From Glycine soja (taxonomy: Eukaryota; Streptophyta; Magnoliopsida; Fabales; Fabaceae): DNA of 64,000 nucleotides. Positions 24,012-35,805 of this stretch are shown piece by piece. The translations under genes were made by a program, and so were the position numbers. The notes below the pieces were generated by a model. It searched no databases and had not been told where the DNA came from. It was given only the letters and a program-made list of their open reading frames with translations. The stretch lies in assembly GCF_004193775.1 (NCBI RefSeq), contig NC_041021.1, forward strand, positions 6,805,001 to 6,869,000, given 5' to 3'. Within the stretch, counting starts at the first letter, position 1; the number at the start of each line of letters is the position of its first letter.

Positions 24012-25714
24012 TGTCATACTCTAATTTCGTCCGGGGACCATTGTCTGGTGGCATGCAACCTTCGCTTGACCGCCTCGAGGTACTTAACACCCATCGTTAG
24101 GTAATCCGTAAAGTTTCACGACATTTCGGAAGTCGAAAAGAAGCATTGTTGCGCAATCTGTAAGGTCCCGTAACATTCTAGAAGTCAAAAAGGGCATTGT
24201 TATGTAATCCGTAAAGTTTCACAACATTCTGGAAAGAAAATGGGTGTCGTTACGTAATCTGTGAAGTTCCGTAAAGTTTAGGAAAGGAATCAGCAAAAAA
24301 ACACAAAAGAGGGTGTAAATAGCAATCAGGCCCACTTGGGCCTTCTAGGGGTTCCAACAGAAGGTGGTGCCTTCTGATGGAAGCAACCCAGCTCACCTAG
24401 GCGAGTTGGGCGGCAACCACCTCCCTCTTTTCTCCTATAAATAGGGGAAAGAGGGCAGAGCAAAAATGTTCAACCCTTCTGGTATTTAGGATTCTCTCGA
24501 AATTAGTGAGGAAAATTGTTTCCATGGAAAAAATCTAAGCCGAGGGGCTTTCGTAACGCTTCCGAGACGTTTCTGTGAGCGATTTCGTGAAGATTCTTCA
24601 CCGTTCTTCATCGTTCTTCGTTCGTTCTTCATCGTTCTTTGGTCTTCAACCGGTAAGTTCTCGAAATCAAATCTTTTAATTCATTCTATGCACCCTTAGT
24701 GGTCCCCACTTATTCCGCGTGCTTTTATTTTTATTTCGTTTATTTTCCGTACCCCTTTTTGACGTGCTTTAACCATTTATTTAAGCCATTTTCTCACCTA
24801 ATAAATAATAAAATGAATTTCCACCGATCATTTGAGTTGTAATATCGTTTAATCTCTGTTAAAATAAAATCCAACCGATCATTCACGTCGTAACTACGTT
24901 TTAAACCAAAAAAGGGCAAAATAATAATAAAATAATCAAAATATCTTCGAATAAAATAAATCAAAAAAATCAATTCTTTGAAAGTTTCCTTGAATGAATT
25001 GACTAATAACCAAAGTGAAACTAAAGCTAAAATCAACTCACAAATTAAGCTTTGTCCACAAAAATCACTAAAAACCGTTAAAGGTCCAACGCCTTAAAAT
25101 GGTCCCCTTTGCTTTTATTGGTTAAACATGAACCATTCAAAATCATAAAATCAATATGTAACTTTGCCATTTTATGTCAAAAACCAAAGAGATCGTTAAT
25201 GGTCCAACGCCTTAACATCTCTCTCCTTTTAAATATCAAAAGATCATTTAATGGTCCAATGCCTTAAATGACCTTTTGTTCGGTTAAAATATATCTTGCT
25301 AAAAAAGATAAAAACAACTTAACCAACGTTTAGTTCTCAAAGAACTACATAGGTTTGATTTCCTCATCACAAATTGAGAATACGTAGGAGCGAGGAAAAC
25401 ACCCTCGTCAACCACAAAAAGATAAAAACTTAAAAAGACGTAAAAAAGGGAAAATAAAACATTTTGAAGTCATATTTGCACACTTGATTAAAGGCTGTCG
25501 TCCCTTGTGATGGACGCGTGGGGTGCTAATACCTTGCCCGTGAGTAAAAATAACTCCCGAACCTTTCACGATTAAAGTTCATAGACCACACCTTTCCGGT
25601 TTTTCCGATGTTTTCCTCAAATAAATGTTGGTGGCGACTCCACGCATTTTCCTCCCATGAAAGACGCACCCGTGAGTCTCGTGTCGCCCTCCTGCCAAAG
25701 GGTAGGTTGCGACA
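24012..25714 (+). mobile_element. Solo LTR, second family, 1703 bp
   Basis: Runs from TGTCATACTCTAATTTCG to GGTTGCGACA, flanked by exact ATGAT duplications (24007-24011 and 25715-25719). Contains repeated phrases TACGTAATC(C/T)GT(A/G)AAG(T/G)T near 24100-24270, repeated TTCTTCATCGTTC (24600-24640), and three copies of ATGGTCCAA(C/T)GCCTTAA (25085, 25205, 25245). A TATAAATAGGGG box lies at 24437. The GCGACA end and the GGTGGCGACTCC phrase near 25630 recall Tat/Ogre-type gypsy LTRs; this is inference, and plus orientation is taken from the TATA box. Confidence 0.9.
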
Positions 25715-26131
25715 ATGATGATGGCTCAAATTCTCACCAAGGGTAAATCTATCATTTCAATTCGAACTTTCAAAACTAACTTGACATGTAGAGAAAAACA
25801 AGGATTTCAATTCACAAAATGCCAAGAAACTCCTAATTCAAAAACGATTACCCATTACCTGTACATAACCCAAAATTCAAAGAGAAACATGCACTGTTGT
25901 ACACAAAACATAAAACCAAAATAACAAAATTAACCTAGAAAAACCTAATAAAATAAAACTAGAATACCCAACAAAATTAAAGAACAATCTCCCCCCCCCC
26001 CCCGCACACTTAAACAACACATTGTCCTCAATGTAGCACAATCATAAAATCAAGATCAATCAAAACAATCAATAAATTTGGACAAGTGCAATAAAAGTAC
26101 AGAAGGAGACAGAAAAAGAAAACTCCCTAAG
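25715..26131 (-). other. 3' non-coding part of the full-length element, integrase-proximal
   Basis: No gene seen. A run of about 14 C followed by GCACACTTAAA (25989-26013) is a second polypurine-tract-like sequence on the minus strand. Confidence 0.6.
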
Positions 26132-27656
26132 TTATGGCGAAAGAGAAGTAGGGTGAAGTAAGGAGGTCTCCTCCACCACTACATCTACTAAGGAGGGATT
26201 TGTGAGGAATGGTTTCAGCCGGTGTCCATTGACCTTGAAGCTCTTATTTATGGATTCACTTTTGATTTCAACTGAACCATAAGGAAAAACATTAGTCATC
26301 ACAAAAGGACCAATCCACTTTGACCTCAACTTACCACTCATGAGTCCGAGTCTAGAGTTATACAATAAAACTTTCTGTCCAACCACGAAGTCCTTCTTAG
26401 CTATCAAGCTGTCATGGAACTTCTTGGTCTTCTCCTTGTAGAATTTGGAATTCTCATAGGCTTTTAAACGGATCTCATGTAGCTCACTTAGTTGCATTTT
26501 CCTTTCCTCTCCAGCCTGATCCATAGAGAAGTTGCAAGTTTTTACAGCCCAGTGGCTTTGTGCTCTATCTCTACAGGAAGATGACATGTCTTGCCAAAGA
26601 CAACCCGATAAGGAGACATTCCTATGGGTGCTTTGTAGGCAGTCCTATGCGCCCAAAGAGCATCATGTAGCCTGGTGCTCCAATCCTTTCTGTTTGGTTG
26701 CACAATCTTCTCCAAGATCCTTTTTATCTCCCTGTTTTGAAATCTCAGTCTGCCCATTAGTTTGGGGGTGGTATGGTGTGGAAATTCTGTGCACGACTCC
26801 ATACTTTTTGAGAAAGGCATACATGGATTTGTTACAAAAATGGGTGCCTTGATCACTAACGATGGCTCTAGGGACTCCAAACCTGCAAAACAGATTAGAT
26901 CTAACAAAATCCACAACAACCTTAGCATCGTTAGTTCGGGTGGGTTTGGCTTCCACCCATTTTGAAACATAATCAAAAGCAAGGAGAATATAAACAAAAC
27001 CAAAAAAGACAGGGAGAGGCCTCATAAAATCTATACCCCAGACATCAAACACCTCACAGAGTAACATGGGTTGTTGAGGCATTTGTTGTCTCCATAAGGT
27101 GAGCCGCCTACTCTCTGACAAGGCTCACAAGTGCTACAGATTGTCCACGTATCCTTGAAGATGGTGGGACAATAGAAACCGCAATCAAGCACCTTGCGAG
27201 CTGTCCTCTGTATGCCAAGATGGCCACCTGGTTCGGAAGAATGACAAAATTGCAGGACCGAGCCAATCTCGTGGTCTGGAATGCATCTCCTAATAACCTG
27301 GTCACTGCACAACTTCCACAAATAGGGGTCATCCCAAATATAATGCTTAGCATCGCTCTTAATTTTATCATTTTGAGCTTTAGATGCTAAGGGAGGAAAA
27401 ACAAAAGCAACCAAATAATTCACAATATTAGCAAACCAAGAAGCGGGGAAGGAATCAAAAATACTATACAGAATGTACAAATAGTCATCCGGAAAATCAT
27501 CCCGAATGAGTGAGTCCTCAGACGCACGCTCAATCCTACTCAAGTGGTCACCCATGAGGTTCTGTGCACTACTCTGATCACGGATTTCCAAATCAAATTC
27601 TTGGAGCCAAAGCATCCACCTGATCAATCTAGGCTTGGATTCAGCCTTCTTCAACA
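26132..27656 (-). pseudogene. int: Athila-like integrase, frameshifted
   Basis: Read downwards from 27656. After the end of RNase H comes the H-H-C-C zinc domain ([17 protein letters not shown], then CSTCEPCQR near 27130). The catalytic core then shows [15 protein letters not shown] and HPQTNGQTE, giving the D,D,E triad. The C-terminal part has [19 protein letters not shown] and [11 protein letters not shown], then KVLLYNSRLGLMSGKLRSKW and GHRLKPFL. Frameshifts lie near 27100, 26755 and 26545, so three overlapping open stretches cover one protein. All catalytic residues are still recognisable, so decay is recent or light. Confidence 0.9.
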
Positions 27657-28812
27657 TGTACTTCAGAGCTACATGGTCAGTATAAACAATAACACGAGTA
27701 CCAAGTAAATATGAACGAAATTTCTCAAGAGCAAAAACTATCGCTAATAGCTCGTTCTCTGTGGTAGTGTAATTTGCTTAAGCAACATCCAAAGTTCTGG
27801 AAGCGTAGTAGATCACCCGAGGCAGCTTGTCAATATTTTGAGCAAGGACAGCTCCCAATGCGTAATTGGATGCATCACACATTAGCTCAAATAGGGTTGT
27901 CCAATCAGGTGCCTGAATGATAGGGGTGGTAGTCACCGCATGCTTGAGGAAATCAAAAGCCTCTTTGCATCGGTCATCAAAATCAAACTCTACCTCCTTT
28001 TGCAGAAGATTGGATAGTGGAAGGGCCACTTTGCTAAAATCCTTGATAAAGCGCCTATAAAACCCTACATGACCAAGAAAAGAATGAACCTCTCACACGC
28101 AAGAGGGGTAAGGCAATTGTGAAATAACATCTATTTTTGCAGGGTCTACCTCTATGCCCCTATTCGAAACGATAAGCCCTAAATCTATACCTTGTTCTAC
28201 CATGAAGTGACATTTTTCAAAATTCAGCACAAGGTTAGTTTCAATACATCTATTAAGAGCTCTATCCAGACTATCCAAACATGCATCAAAAGAGGATCCA
28301 TAAACAGTAAAATCATCCATAAACACCGCTATGCAAGTCTCTAAAAAATCACTGAAAATACTAAGCATACACCGCAAGAAGGTACCGGGGGCGTTGCATA
28401 GGCCAAAGGGCATCCTCCTATAGGCAAAAGTGCCAAAGGGACAGGTGAATGTGATCTTTTCTTGATCCTCGGGAGCAATATGAATTTGTAAATAACCAGA
28501 AAAACCATCAAGAAAACAGTAATGAGACTTACCTGCCAAGCGGTCAAGCATTTGATCAATGAAAGGCAGGGGAAAATGATTTTTTCTAGTTACCTGGTTC
28601 AACCTCCTATAATCAATGCAGACTCACCAGTTGTTCTGCACTCTGGTGTGGATGAGCTCATCCCTTTCATTCTTAATCACTATGAGGCCTATCTTCTTAG
28701 GAACAACTTGGACTTGACTCACCCACTGGCTGTCAGAAATGGGGTAGATGATTCCAGCTTGTAAGAGCTTGGTAACTTCCTTTTTCACCACATCTAGAAT
28801 GACGGGGTTGAG
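27657..28812 (-). pseudogene. pol: Athila-like reverse transcriptase / RNase H, with stops
   Basis: The reverse transcriptase shows CIDYRRLNQVTRK, HYCFLDGFSGY, TFAYRRMPFGLCNAP and the catalytic FMDDFTVYG. The thumb (FLGHVGFYRRFIKDFSK) and RNase H ([50 protein letters not shown]) follow in order. In-frame stops sit at 28812-28810 (after QR), near 28626 (before VCIDYRR), near 28092 (before EVHSFLGH) and near 27777 (before ANYTTTENE). Three are TGA where relatives have Arg and one is TAA where Gln is expected, compatible with C-to-T change at CGA and CAA codons. Confidence 0.92.
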
Positions 28813-30193
28813 TCACCGCTGTGGCTGCCGCACTGGCTTAGCTCCATCCTTTAGAAGTATCCTATGCATGTAGGTAGATGGGATAATACCAGGAATGTCT
28901 GCTAAAGTCCATCCAATGGCCTTCTTGTGCTTCTTGAGCACTAGCAACAACTTCTCCTCTTGCTCAGCAGCAAGGGAGGCAGAGATGATCACTAGAAATT
29001 TTTCCTTATCCTCCAAGTAAGCATATTTGAGGGTTGCTGGTAAGGGCTTCAACTCTGGTGTGGGTGGTGGCTGAACAGTAGAAGGAGCCAGGGTAGGAGA
29101 AGAAGAAGGTTCCTCAGCTTGTACCTCATAAAGCAAGTCAGAAGTATATGTACTTCCTGCAACATGGTTAGTGCATTCTAACTCTAAAAAACCAACATCA
29201 AGAGATACAACACCCAGAAAATCAGAACCAGACTCAAATTCAAATTCACTTTCAGCATAAAAATTAGATACAGGATCAGATTCAAACTCGGATTCAGATT
29301 CAATGGATACGGAGTGACAAGTATGCAGATCAGATAAAAATGGATGTTTCCTACCATAAAGAACAGAATCAAAATCAAACATATAATCATCAACAATCTG
29401 ATCAATTATCTCAGCACGAAAAACAAAATGATCCCCAGATGGATGTTTCATGGCATCAAGAATGTTAAAATGAACAACAATATCACCAAATTCCATAGAC
29501 AATGTGCCCGCATAAACATCTATCTTGGTTCGGGCTATTTTCATAAATGGCCTGCCTAAAATAATTGGAACTGAACCATGGGAAAATCCCTCTTCCATGT
29601 TAAGAACATAAAAATCAACAGGAAAAATAAGTTCACCAACCCGAACCAGCACATCCTCTATGAAACCTGCGGGGTAAGCAACACTTCTATTTGCTAAATG
29701 AATCACCACATCTGTAGATTGCAAAGGTCCAAGAGATAAAGAATTGAAAATGGACAGAGGCATGACACTAACTGATGCTCCTAGATCTAGCATGACATTC
29801 TCAAATTTATTGTTCCCAATAATGCAAGGTATACAGAAAGTACCTAGGTCCTTACATTTCTCAGGAATGTGAGGAACAGATTTACCTATCAATGCTAACA
29901 CGTTTCTGCCCATGCTAATCTTTTCTTTGCCCTTGAGCTTCCTTTTGTGGGTGCACGGCTCCTTTAGAAACTTGGCATATCTTGGAATCTGCTTGATGGC
30001 ATCTAGCAGAGGTATGTTCACCTCTACTTTCCTGAAGGTCTCCAAGATCTCCTTCTCCGCTTCTTCCATCTTTTTGTTGGAATTGCTCTAGGTGGGAATG
30101 GAAGAAGGATAAGAGGCTGTTGCAAGTCAGGATTACTAGAAGAAGGTCCACCTGCATGAAGATTTTTGTTAGGAAGTTTTCTCTTTTGTGCAA
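28813..30193 (-). pseudogene. pol: Athila-like aspartic protease and linker to polymerase
   Basis: An open stretch of 418 codons (30069-28813). The protease core reads NVMLDLGASVSVMPLS (DLGAS in place of DTG/DSG, usual in this lineage), then VPIILGRPFM with the flap-side ILGRPF motif. A variable acidic linker holds repeated SE-SEF-ES runs near 29200-29330, and then KLKPLPATLKYAYLEDKEK leads into reverse transcriptase. The region 30069-30193 continues upstream in another frame. No frameshift falls inside the 418 codons, making this the best kept part of the element. Confidence 0.9.
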
Positions 30194-31817
30194 CTATCTC
30201 ATCCTGTTTTCAGGTGTAGAATGAAGCTTGACAGGTTTAGGTGCAGGTGCTGCTACTGGTGAAGGCACTTCAAATTGCTTGCCTGACCTCAAGGTGAAGG
30301 CACTCACATTTCTTGGATTATGCACAGTTTGTGAAGGCAATTTGTCAGAATTTTGGAACTGAGTTTGATTCAACTTAGTAGCCATCTACCCCATCTAATT
30401 TGTCAGACTCTGAATGGAGGCTCTTGTCTCTTGCTGAAATTGAATATTCTGGATGGTCATTTGTCTCACTAACTCTTCTAAGGAAGGTTGAGGAGGGGCC
30501 TCAGTTGCTTGTTGTCTTTGTTGTTGTTGTTGCTGCTATATTGGAGGAGGAACATATGGCTTGCTTGGACCAGCAGCATTCTGGAAAGGAGGGACAGGCT
30601 GTTATTGTTGTGGAGGACTTGCCCATCTCAGATTTGGATGATTCCTCCAACCTAGATTGTATCTTTTGCCTAAAAGGTCATAATTATTCTGTTGTTGTTG
30701 GTTTTGCTGCTGAGGGGGTCTATTATAAATTTTTGTAGCATAAGCTTCAGGTTGCTCATTGGTTCCAGGTTGCTGCAAAGAAGGATAGAGATCTGTATGG
30801 TGATCTACAGAAGAACATAGACTATAGACTCTAGCAACAGGTGTAGATTTATGATTCATGGCAAGCTGAGTTACTAAGTTGACCAAGGCATCAAGTTTTC
30901 CCTCAAGCTTTTTATTTTAAGTAGATGAAGATGAATTTGTGGTCACCTCATGGACTCCTCTAAGGACAACAACATCATTTCTTGCACTGAATTGTTGGGA
31001 GTTGGAAGCCATCTTCTCAATCAAATTCCTAGCCACAGCAGGAGTCATATCACCAAGAGCTCCACCACTGGCAACATCAATCATACTCCTCTCCATGTTG
31101 CTAAGTCCCTCATAGAAATATTGAAGAAGGAGTTGCTCAGAAATCTGGTGGTGAGGGCAGCTTGCACACAATTTGTTGAATCTTTCCCAGTACTCATACA
31201 AGCTCTCTCCACTAAGTTGCCTGATGCCTGAAATGTCTTTTTTGATGGCAGTGGTCCTAGATGCAGGGAAGAATTTCTCCAAGAACACCCTCTTAAGGTC
31301 ATCCTAGTTGGAGATTGATCTAAGAGCAAGGTAGTATAGCCAACCTTTTGCCATTCCCTCTAGAGAATCAGGAAAAGCCTTTAAAAAGATATGATCTTCC
31401 TGGACATCAGGGGGCTTCATGGTGGAACAAAAAAATATGGAACTCCTTAAGATGCTTATGAGGATCTTCACCTGCAAGACCATGAAACTTGGGCAGCAAA
31501 TGTATTAGTCCAGTCTAGAGAACATATGGAACACCCTCATTAGGATATTGAATGCACAAGCTTTCATAAGTGAAATTAGGTGCATCCATCTCCCTAAGAG
31601 TCCTCTCACGAGGTGGAGGTTGAGCCATGTTCTCAGTATAAAAATTAGTAGTGGAATGCTCAAAATCAAAATATTCAGAATCACCTTCAATAGAACCCTC
31701 AAAATGCTCAAAATGCACAGAGTGACCAGGATGCACACTATGCCTAACTAATCTATGAAATGTTCTATCAATTTCAGGATCAAAGGGTTGTAAATCACCT
31801 GGATTGCCCCTGGTCAT
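30194..31817 (-). pseudogene. gag: Athila-like gag, broken
   Basis: Starts MTRGNPGDLQPFDPEID at 31817 and is collinear with 2273-742. The capsid-like core (FLEKFFPASRTTAIKKDISG, LSGESLYEYWERFNKLC, SNMERSMIDVASGGALGD) is readable at 31288-30917. The next frame (30886-30602) ends in a Gln-rich tail. The zinc knuckle has lost its first and last Cys (VYSLCSSVDHHTDLYPS), and a stop follows PYVL at about 31515. The final segment (30385-30194) reads NVSAFTLRSGKQFE, a phrase usual at the gag/protease junction. Confidence 0.88.
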
Positions 31818-32535
31818 GCACTATATGCAGTAAATAATGTGTTTCTCAACAAGCACCTAACAAGGGGGTAAAACTACAGCTATACTCAAACGATATCAAA
31901 ATGAGCAGAAATTTTGCGAGGAACACCCTAAAATCATGAAAAGATAGCACAAAAAATTTCAAACAAAAATTCAAAGTCTAACTATGAAAACTACCTAAGC
32001 AAAGTTTAGAAAAATAGGACATAATACTTGCAAAACAAAAAAAAAAACTTAGTAAACATCTGATTTTTTGAGTTTGGGAGACCCCAACCCGCTAAAGTCG
32101 ATTATCACAGCATGGGAAAATTTTTTCTACCCCAAATGCATATATAATAGTAGTCATTCTGATACCCGGAGCAAAAGTTATGGCCGTTTTAAGTTTTGCT
32201 AAAAACAAGTTTCCAAAATTTTTGTCTCTCTCAAATACTGCCACACCAAGTGCTCCTGGTATTTTTCACACAAAATATGGATCACAAGAAACTACCACAC
32301 AAAAAAATCAGCCAAAAATAACAACTCTAACTATCTAAACAAAAATCGCTAACTAAATTGCAAAATCAGTCGCTAATCACTGTTCATCACTGTTCACAAC
32401 AAAACACAAAGTTGTATCAGTCGCTGAATTAGTCACTAAAAACTATCGCTAAACAGGGGACGCAACTGAAATGCAAAACATAACGCAACACAAAACAAGA
32501 CAACTAAACACTATTATGAACCTTTGGCCCACTGC
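31818..32535 (-). other. Untranslated leader of the full-length element
   Basis: Non-coding; aligns with 2274-2982. Contains a run of A near 32034-32048. Confidence 0.7.
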
Positions 32536-32553
32536 TCCCCGGCAACGGCGCCA
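32536..32553 (-). other. Primer-binding site, tRNA-Asp type
   Basis: Minus strand TGGCGCCGTTGCCGGGGA is a perfect complement of the plant tRNA-Asp 3' end including CCA, four bases from the LTR. Confidence 0.93.
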
Positions 32554-32557
32554 AATT

Positions 32558-33604
32558 TGATCGAGGTCGTACTCGAATCAAATAAACATTAAAAATGCAG
32601 TATCTAGGAAGTGATCCTAGGTCGTCTCCCCAACAAGTAATGATCAACCAAACGTTCATAACAAATAGTAATAAAATAGTAACGAATTGGGGGGGTTATT
32701 TGTTTTTGTAAATTAAACAGCAAGCAAATTTGAATTAGAAAATAACAGAATTAAAACATGTTGTTTTCCCTTGATTCACAAGCAAGTCTCTTATCCTAGG
32801 TTACGAGAATTTATCCTTAATCATTTCAACCACTTAATCCAACCCTAAATTAATTTACTAAGCGAAAATTAACATAAGGCTATCATTATGTGATTAAGCA
32901 ACACATACACCAATTAATCATGAACAAAACTGATCATTAAGCATGAACGTAAATTAAGTGCAGAGACAATTAATCAGGCACTAAGCATGCATGGATTAAT
33001 AGCAACAAATACAGAGCAATTGGTGAAGTAGAAAAACTGATCAGAATTCAATAGTAATAACAAAACCTCAAAGAGAGTTGTGCTTGATCCTCAAGAGAAA
33101 ACAACGCTGGAGACTTAGCCTTCTATTAATCAGTAGAAAACGAAATTGCAATTGGAATTTTATTCTACGTGAATAGTGCGCATAAACAGTAAAAACTGGA
33201 ATTCTAAAATCCTAGAATTATTCTCCTCTCCTGCGAAAAAACTCCTTAAACTAAAACCTTGGTGTTGTTATATAGGTTTTCAGCCCCAAAGCTTACAAAT
33301 CTGTTTTAAGTCCAAGCCCATAAATAAAATAAAATTTGGACAAGATAAGATAATATTTGATGAAATAAAATCTAGATAAGATAAGATTTGATAAACTAAA
33401 ATTGTCTGCTCTCTTCAAGTCCAAGCCCAATTCCGGATTCAAGCCCAATTGCTTATAATTCTCCTGAAATTAAATTAAAAACATAAAATTAGTCAAGTAG
33501 GCCCAAATGATAAAATTGCATAATTAAGTTGACAATTAAGGCTAATCAGTAATTAAAATGGTGACAAAAAGGGTTAAGAAATATGAGAAAATAATGATGC
33601 ATCA
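32558..33604 (-). repeat. 5' LTR of the full-length element
   Basis: 1047 bp, TGATCGAGG to GATGCATCA, followed by the GCGCT duplication. It provides the empty-site reference for the TATAG insertion in its partner. Confidence 0.93.
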
Positions 33605-33660
33605 GCGCTTTCCCTTAAAGAAAAATTGGACCAAAAAGTAACTGCAGGGGAAATCCAACA
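33605..33660 (+). repeat. Remaining end of the interrupted element's 5' LTR
   Basis: Begins with the GCGCT duplication and ends ATCCAACA nine bases before the primer-binding site. It completes the LTR begun at 18818. Confidence 0.7.
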
Positions 33661-33669
33661 AAGTATTTA

Positions 33670-33687
33670 TGGCACCGTTTCTGGGGA
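33670..33687 (+). other. Primer-binding site of the interrupted element
   Basis: TGGCACCGTTTCTGGGGA, a tRNA-Asp-type site with several substitutions. Confidence 0.8.
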
Positions 33688-33841
33688 ACTAGATTCAAGA
33701 AGAGTTTTGTTCAGTTTTACAGCATTGCTTTATATTTTTCTCTTTGATTCATTGATTCTTTTTGTTCATATTTTAGTTACCGTACATTCATTGTTCTTTT
33801 GAACTGGATAATTGTTGTTCTGTTTTCTTGTATGTAAAGAA

Positions 33842-35010
33842 GATCTACTGCAGGTGATTTGATTCCCATTGATTTGGAGACTAACGCCACCTGTAGAAGG
33901 CGTAATTCAAAGAGAATCATAAATTTTTTGCAGGAATTAGAAGCAGCAACAACTCGAGAAGAAGAACCTCGATCTTCCGAGGCATCTTCTAGTTTTCCTA
34001 TTGCAGGGCATTCTCATATAGAACCTGTTGAAGACCCAACCATGGCTGAAGAGCCAAGAAGAGTAACCCTGGAGGATTATTCAAGTTCTACTGTGCCACA
34101 ATTTTTCACCAGTATAGCACAACCAGAAGTTCAAGCTCAGACAATTACATATCCTCCTTTATTGATACAGCTGATTCAAAATAATCTGTTTAATGGTCTA
34201 CCCAATGAAGACCCTTATGCTCACTTGGCCACCTATATAGAGATATGACTATTAGGTTGGCGGGTGTGCTTGCAGATGCAAGCAGGTTGAGTCTGTTCTC
34301 ATTTCTTTATCTGGAGAAGCTAAGAGGTGGCTTCATTCTTTTAAAGGAAACAATCTGAAGTCATGGGATGAAGTAGTAGAAAAGTTCTTGAAGAAACACT
34401 TCCCTGAATCGAAGACTGCAGAGGGCAAAGCTGCCATCTCTTCCTTCCACCAGTTTCCAGATGAATCGTTGAGTGAGGCACTTGAAAGATTCAGAGGTTT
34501 ATTGCGGAAGACTCTCACTCACGGTTTTTTAGAACCAATACAGCTCAACATATTTATAGATGGGTTAAGACCACAATCTAAACAGATCATGGATGCTTCA
34601 GCTAGAGGTAAGATCAAAATGAAGGCCCCTGACGAAGCAATGGACTTAATTGAAAGCATGGCTGCTAGTGACATTGCCATTTTGAGAGACCGAGCCCACA
34701 TTCCTACCAAGAAGAGTTTATTGGAGCTAACCTCACAGGACGCTCTGTTGGCACAAAACAAGTTGTTGTCCAAGCAACTTGAGACATTAACAAAAACACT
34801 TAGTAAGTTGCCAACTCAACTTCATTCTACACAAACTTCACATTCTTTTATTTTGCAGTTGCAGGATGTACAATTTGTGGTGGAGCTCATGAATTTGGGT
34901 GTTGTATCCCTAATGAAGAGAAAATTGCACATGAAGTAAATTATATGGGGAATCAGCCCAGAGGCAATTTCAATACTAGTGGATTTCTAGGATTTCAGAA
35001 CAACCAGCAT
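33842..35010 (+). pseudogene. gag: Athila/Calypso-like gag, plus strand, frameshifted and truncated
   Basis: Opens at 33859 (MIPIDLETNATCRRRNSKR, a typical Athila gag start) and stays open to 34248 through YPPLLIQLIQNNLFNGLPNEDP. After a frameshift and stops (34250-34385) the core resumes at 34388 with KKHFPESKTAEGKAAISSFH, LSEALERFRGLLRKT and QLNIFIDGLRPQSKQIMD. Near 34868 another frame carries the knuckle CTICGGAHEFGCC. Similarity ends around 35010. Its codons differ strongly from the antisense gag of the neighbouring element, so it is a separate family. Confidence 0.85.
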
Positions 35011-35435
35011 CTTCGAACTTAATCAATACAAGTGGATTGCTTTATATCAAACTGCACTGCCAAACTGGTTGGATAATCTCCTGTGATTAATTGGGAAATT
35101 GATTGATCACCCTCATCTTCGAACTTACTCATTTGGCTTAAATTAAATCTCAACAATGAATAGAATATTGTTTAGACCCGATCAATGGCTTGTAATTGAC
35201 TTTGGGATACCGAAAATTCGACCCGATCAATGGCTTGCATTATTAGAGCATTACTAAAAATTTTGAAATAACGAAAGACATACATTTCTAACTTTATGAG
35301 GATGAAAAACATTGTTAAACTTAAATATATTAAACCTAACTAGAATAACTTTCTTAAATAGAGAGAAGTTGAAAATATCAGGCCAAGCCATTTGGAAAAT
35401 TTTTGGGTGCATTGATTCTAGGGAAGAAGAACTAA
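35011..35435. other. Unassigned short interval with repeated phrases
   Basis: CATCTTCGAACTTA occurs twice (35009 and 35110) and GACCCGATCAATGGCTTG twice (35176 and 35221). No gene or element end recognised. Confidence 0.5.
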
Positions 35436-35805
35436 TGCAACGAACATGATGGAAAAGATGGGGGTTTCAAGAACTCGTTGATTCGTAAAACTTCCAAGAG
35501 GTTGAGATAGGGTTCAATTGCTCATTGATTCAAGAGAATATCGAGGGTTGAGAAAATGAGAAAACCTCAATTTTTAATTCAATAATAATCTTCCTCTTTT
35601 GAGTACAAATGCTTTTTCTATACAAGAAAAAATAAAAGGAAACAAGAAAATATTATATATTCATAATATCACTAATTAACTTATTCATACATTAATTGTA
35701 TAAATATAAAAAGAATATATATGATATCTTTATTAAATAGGAAAAAAAAACTATATCAATATTCCTAATTTTTCTAATAAATCCAAACTAATTTCGAAGG
35801 ACACA
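35436..35805 (-). repeat. Chain LTR0 (outer)
   Basis: TGCAACGAACATGATGG to GAAGGACACA. It has no primer-site motif on its left, consistent with being the terminal 3' LTR. An AT-rich segment replaces the long AT microsatellite of the inner LTRs. Confidence 0.8.

Larger units (their letters stand above)
20292..33604 (-). mobile_element. Full-length Athila-like Ty3/gypsy element with two nested solo LTRs
   Basis: Minus-strand order: 5' LTR (33604-32558), tRNA-Asp primer-binding site (32553-32536), leader, gag, protease, reverse transcriptase, RNase H, integrase (to 26132), a long 3' non-coding part, polypurine tract, 3' LTR (22889-20292). Flanking duplication GCGCT confirms the ends. Two solo LTRs are nested at 21012-22539 and 24012-25714; without them the element is about 10.1 kb. 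The coding part has many stops and frameshifts, so it is dead. No envelope-like frame is visible between integrase and the 3' LTR, unlike Calypso-type relatives. The FMDD reverse transcriptase and tRNA-Asp primer support the Athila lineage. Confidence 0.92.
18818..35010 (+). mobile_element. Athila/Calypso-like gypsy element, interrupted and 3'-truncated
   Basis: Its 5' LTR starts at TGTTAGTTG (18818), runs to 20291, and resumes at 33605-33660, where it ends ATCCAACA. Then come a tRNA-Asp-type primer-binding site (33670-33687) and a plus-strand gag. The phrase CTTGACGATCCGGTGCGCT before the insertion and GCGCTTTCCC after it rejoin into the LTR end. The TGTTAGTyG...TATGACTAACTTTTGT start matches the complement of the LTR at 40407-41817, so the two families are related. 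The element is lost after gag near 35010. Confidence 0.8.

Noticed and set aside
32536..32553. Possible tRNA-Asp gene fragment
   Set aside because: Only the 18 bases complementary to the tRNA end are present, next to an LTR; it is a primer-binding site.
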